Below are positions 62,261 through 64,000 of a stretch of DNA of 64,000 nt, piece after piece. The DNA is from Corynebacterium marinum DSM 44953. GTDB lineage: Bacteria > Actinomycetota > Actinomycetes > Mycobacteriales > Mycobacteriaceae. The stretch covers positions 806,001 through 870,000 of the forward strand of contig NZ_CP007790.1 of assembly GCF_000835165.1 (NCBI RefSeq), read 5' to 3'. The notes under the pieces were generated by a model. The model ran no database searches. It saw only the letters and a list, made by a program, of their open reading frames with translations, and was not told the origin of the DNA. Each line of letters opens with the position of its first letter. Position 1 is the stretch's first letter. The position numbers and the translations under genes were made by a program.

Positions 62261-62767
62261 GTGCCCGGCCACCGGCACACCCGCCCGAGGGACGGGGAGT
62301 CCGCCCCATTCCACTTCGAGACGACCTGGAAGGTGCGCGGGGACCTCGGCTGTGTCTGGGGGGTGCTCTCCGACATCTCCTCCTGGCCCGGCTGGTGGCC
62401 GGGGATGAGCCGCGTCGAGATGAGCGCGGACGGGCTGCACGGCGAGCTGGTCGTGCAGAGTCCGCTGGGCTACCGGCTGTGTTTCACCTTGTGCCTGGTC
62501 GAGAAACACGCCCCCCGCGGCGCGGCCTTCTCCGTCACCGGGGACCTGCGCGGGACCGGTACGGTGCGTCTGAGGTCCGAGGGGGAGACCACCGTCGTGA
62601 CCATCATGTGGTGCGTGGTCACCCGCCGCCGGTTGCTCGACCGGCTGCGCCCGGCGGCGGCCGCCGCCCACAACGTGGTGATGGCCGCCGGGCAGCGGGG
62701 GCTGCGACGCACCTGCGGGGCACGCGGCACCGGTCTCATCGGGCAGATCCGGCGCCTGGCGGGCTAA
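62261..62767 (+). CDS. SRPBCC family protein
   Basis: A 168-residue START-like protein. The core begins FHFETTWKVRGDLGCVWGVL and SDISSWPGWWPGMS, with a basic final helix (RLLDRLRPAAAAAHNVVMAA). It starts with GTG at 62261, close behind the macro-domain gene, so the two are cotranscribed. The ligand is unknown. Its end overlaps the baeRF gene by 4 bases. Confidence 0.75.
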   Translation: MPGHRHTRPRDGESAPFHFETTWKVRGDLGCVWGVLSDISSWPGWWPGMSRVEMSADGLHGELVVQSPLGYRLCFTLCLVEKHAPRGAAFSVTGDLRGTGTVRLRSEGETTVVTIMWCVVTRRRLLDRLRPAAAAAHNVVMAAGQRGLRRTCGARGTGLIGQIRRLAG

Positions 62768-63942
62768 CTGAGCAGCTTCTGTTCCTCCGCCGCCCGCGGT
62801 GAGACCTCGTCCCGTTCCGGATCCACGGCGTCACGTCGCGCCGGGTCGCCGGACATGCTGGACAACGTGTTGGAGGGGGTCGTCTCGTCGTCCCAGCGCA
62901 GGAGGGCGGCGACGCCGTCCGGCAGGGAGAAGGCCTCGTCGTCGAGGGCGTAGACCCCGGCGTCCGTGAGGATCGCCTGATGGAGCAGCTCCTCGATGTT
63001 CTCCGGCTCGCGGCCGGGGTTGAAGAGGAGCTCGTCCACCTGGCCGCGGCGCAGGACCTCCGCCACGTGGAAAGACCCGGCGACGGATCCGGTGTCCCGG
63101 CCCTGGGTCTCCCGGAACTTCTCGGCGTACTCCTGTTGCGTGGCGTCGACGTGGTCGCGGACGGCCTGGGCCAGCTCCTCCCGGAACGACGCCCTCTCCA
63201 GGCTCAGGCCGCGCGTGCCGCCGGACAGTTCTTTCAGACGGTCCAGGACATCCTTGTGCAGCTCCGCCTTGAGCAGCGCTTCTGCGCGGACGTCGCCGGT
63301 GAGGAAGACCACGTGGGGCTTGCGCTCCCGCACCAGTTTGTTCACCTGCTCCGCGACGGCCTCGGCGTTGCGCTCCCAGGAGTCCTCGACGCGTGCCTCG
63401 AAGTTGTCCGTGCGCCAGCCCCGGCCCGAGTCGGCGCCGGTGGCGCGGGACTTGTGCAGCTCGTCGTGGCCGCCGTCGATTGACGTGTCTTCGCCGCGCC
63501 CGTGCACGTTCTTCGTCAGGTCCGGTTCCTCGGGTGCCCGCAGGTGCAGGTCGGCGCCGGCCCGGTCGACCTCGATGAGCAGCTGGCTCACTGCGTGCGG
63601 TGTCAGCTGCAGGAGGGGGAGGACGACGGGGCGCTCACCCCAGTCGATGAGTTCCTGCTGCGGTGGGACGGGAAGGACCCGGTCCAGGAGGATCCGGTCG
63701 GCGTTGGCCAGGACGGCGCGGCCGTGGCGTCCGCCGATGCTCGGCTGGCGCAGCAGGGATTCCTCCACCTCGGCGAGGATGTTCTCCGGGGCGCCCGCCT
63801 TCGCGGCCTGTCCGCGGAACTGTTCCCACCTGGATTCGACCTCCGAGGCCGCCGTGGGGTCGGTGCGGGTGGTGTCCAGATAGACGGTCAGGAACGGGCC
63901 GTCGTTGTTCTCGAGCGCGGACTTGAGCCATGGAAGTTTCAC
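62764..63942 (-). CDS. baeRF family protein (Rv2629-like)
   Basis: A 392-residue protein resembling the bacterial archaeo-eukaryotic release-factor-like families. Features are LPWLKSALENNDGPFLTVYL, the central WERNAEAVAEQVNKLVRERK with PHVVFLTGDVRAEALLKAEL, and VDELLFNPGREPENIEELLH near the end. M. tuberculosis Rv2629 is of this type (remembered). The role may be in ribosome rescue or stress. The GTG at 63942 (VKLPWLK) is chosen because GAGGAGGC precedes it. Confidence 0.75.
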   Translation of the reverse strand: MKLPWLKSALENNDGPFLTVYLDTTRTDPTAASEVESRWEQFRGQAAKAGAPENILAEVEESLLRQPSIGGRHGRAVLANADRILLDRVLPVPPQQELIDWGERPVVLPLLQLTPHAVSQLLIEVDRAGADLHLRAPEEPDLTKNVHGRGEDTSIDGGHDELHKSRATGADSGRGWRTDNFEARVEDSWERNAEAVAEQVNKLVRERKPHVVFLTGDVRAEALLKAELHKDVLDRLKELSGGTRGLSLERASFREELAQAVRDHVDATQQEYAEKFRETQGRDTGSVAGSFHVAEVLRRGQVDELLFNPGREPENIEELLHQAILTDAGVYALDDEAFSLPDGVAALLRWDDETTPSNTLSSMSGDPARRDAVDPERDEVSPRAAEEQKLLS

Positions 63943-64000
63943 TGGTGCCTCCTCGAAGATGGGTACGTGCTCCAGCCAGAGTGACACGGGTCACGAATAG

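Overview
The window is a high-G+C chromosomal segment of a Corynebacterium or very close relative. This rests on family content and order: xseB-xseA/ispH, a DUF6542 protein, rmuC, the metPS methionine/alanine importer, ychF, two BCCT carriers, and the DUF6457-fdhF-fdhD formate dehydrogenase block. It also rests on promoter style: a TAnnnT box ending 6-8 nt before the start codon, which is the leaderless arrangement common in corynebacteria. No rRNA, tRNA, CRISPR array, transposase or integrase was seen.

Layout. 1-8.4 kb is core: a decayed membrane-protein gene at the left edge, exonuclease VII (xseBA) divergent from ispH, then DUF6542, rmuC, an AI-2E-type transporter and metPS on the minus strand. 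8.4-14.3 kb starts with ychF, whose 3' end is followed by a lower-G+C higBA toxin-antitoxin pair plus an unrecognised third gene. A second copy of the ychF 3' tail and a terminator follow, then ytoQ, a 2'-5' RNA ligase-like gene, small envelope genes and an orphan DNA methyltransferase. 14.3-24 kb is metabolic and accessory: SulP transporter, 5'-nucleotidase, DJ-1/PfpI protein, DHFR-like protein, tocopherol-cyclase-like protein, Old Yellow Enzyme and an FAD oxidoreductase. 23.8-31 kb has an AAA+/VWA pair, the MSMEG_4193/SCO1664 pair, a thioredoxin-reductase-like flavoprotein, DUF488 and Cu/Zn superoxide dismutase. 31-38 kb has an ABC-F ATPase, an alcohol dehydrogenase, two broken membrane-protein genes, a winged-helix protein, DUF429 and a methyltransferase. 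38-50 kb has a multicopper oxidase, a PQQ-type sugar dehydrogenase lipoprotein, a BCCT carrier, the formate dehydrogenase operon, a GNAT pseudogene and an MMPL exporter with a divergent MarR regulator. 50-64 kb is a mixture of hydrolases, a probable PD-(D/E)XK orphan nuclease, an L,D-transpeptidase, a second alcohol dehydrogenase, a second BCCT carrier, a macro-domain protein and a baeRF-family protein.

How the parts work together. DUF6457, FdhF and FdhD form a formate oxidation unit. MetP and MetS form one importer. The divergent MarR probably controls the MMPL exporter. The AAA+ and VWA proteins probably act as a chaperone-like pair. Two BCCT carriers point to compatible-solute uptake.

The most notable signals are three. 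First, a toxin-antitoxin-plus-one module lies between two copies of the ychF 3' end, which looks like insertion at the gene tail. Second, an rmuC gene has lost the segment holding part of its predicted nuclease site. Third, there are many gene remnants, including a single-base frameshift in a C7 run. All functional calls are from reading the sequence and remembered family features; no database search was run.
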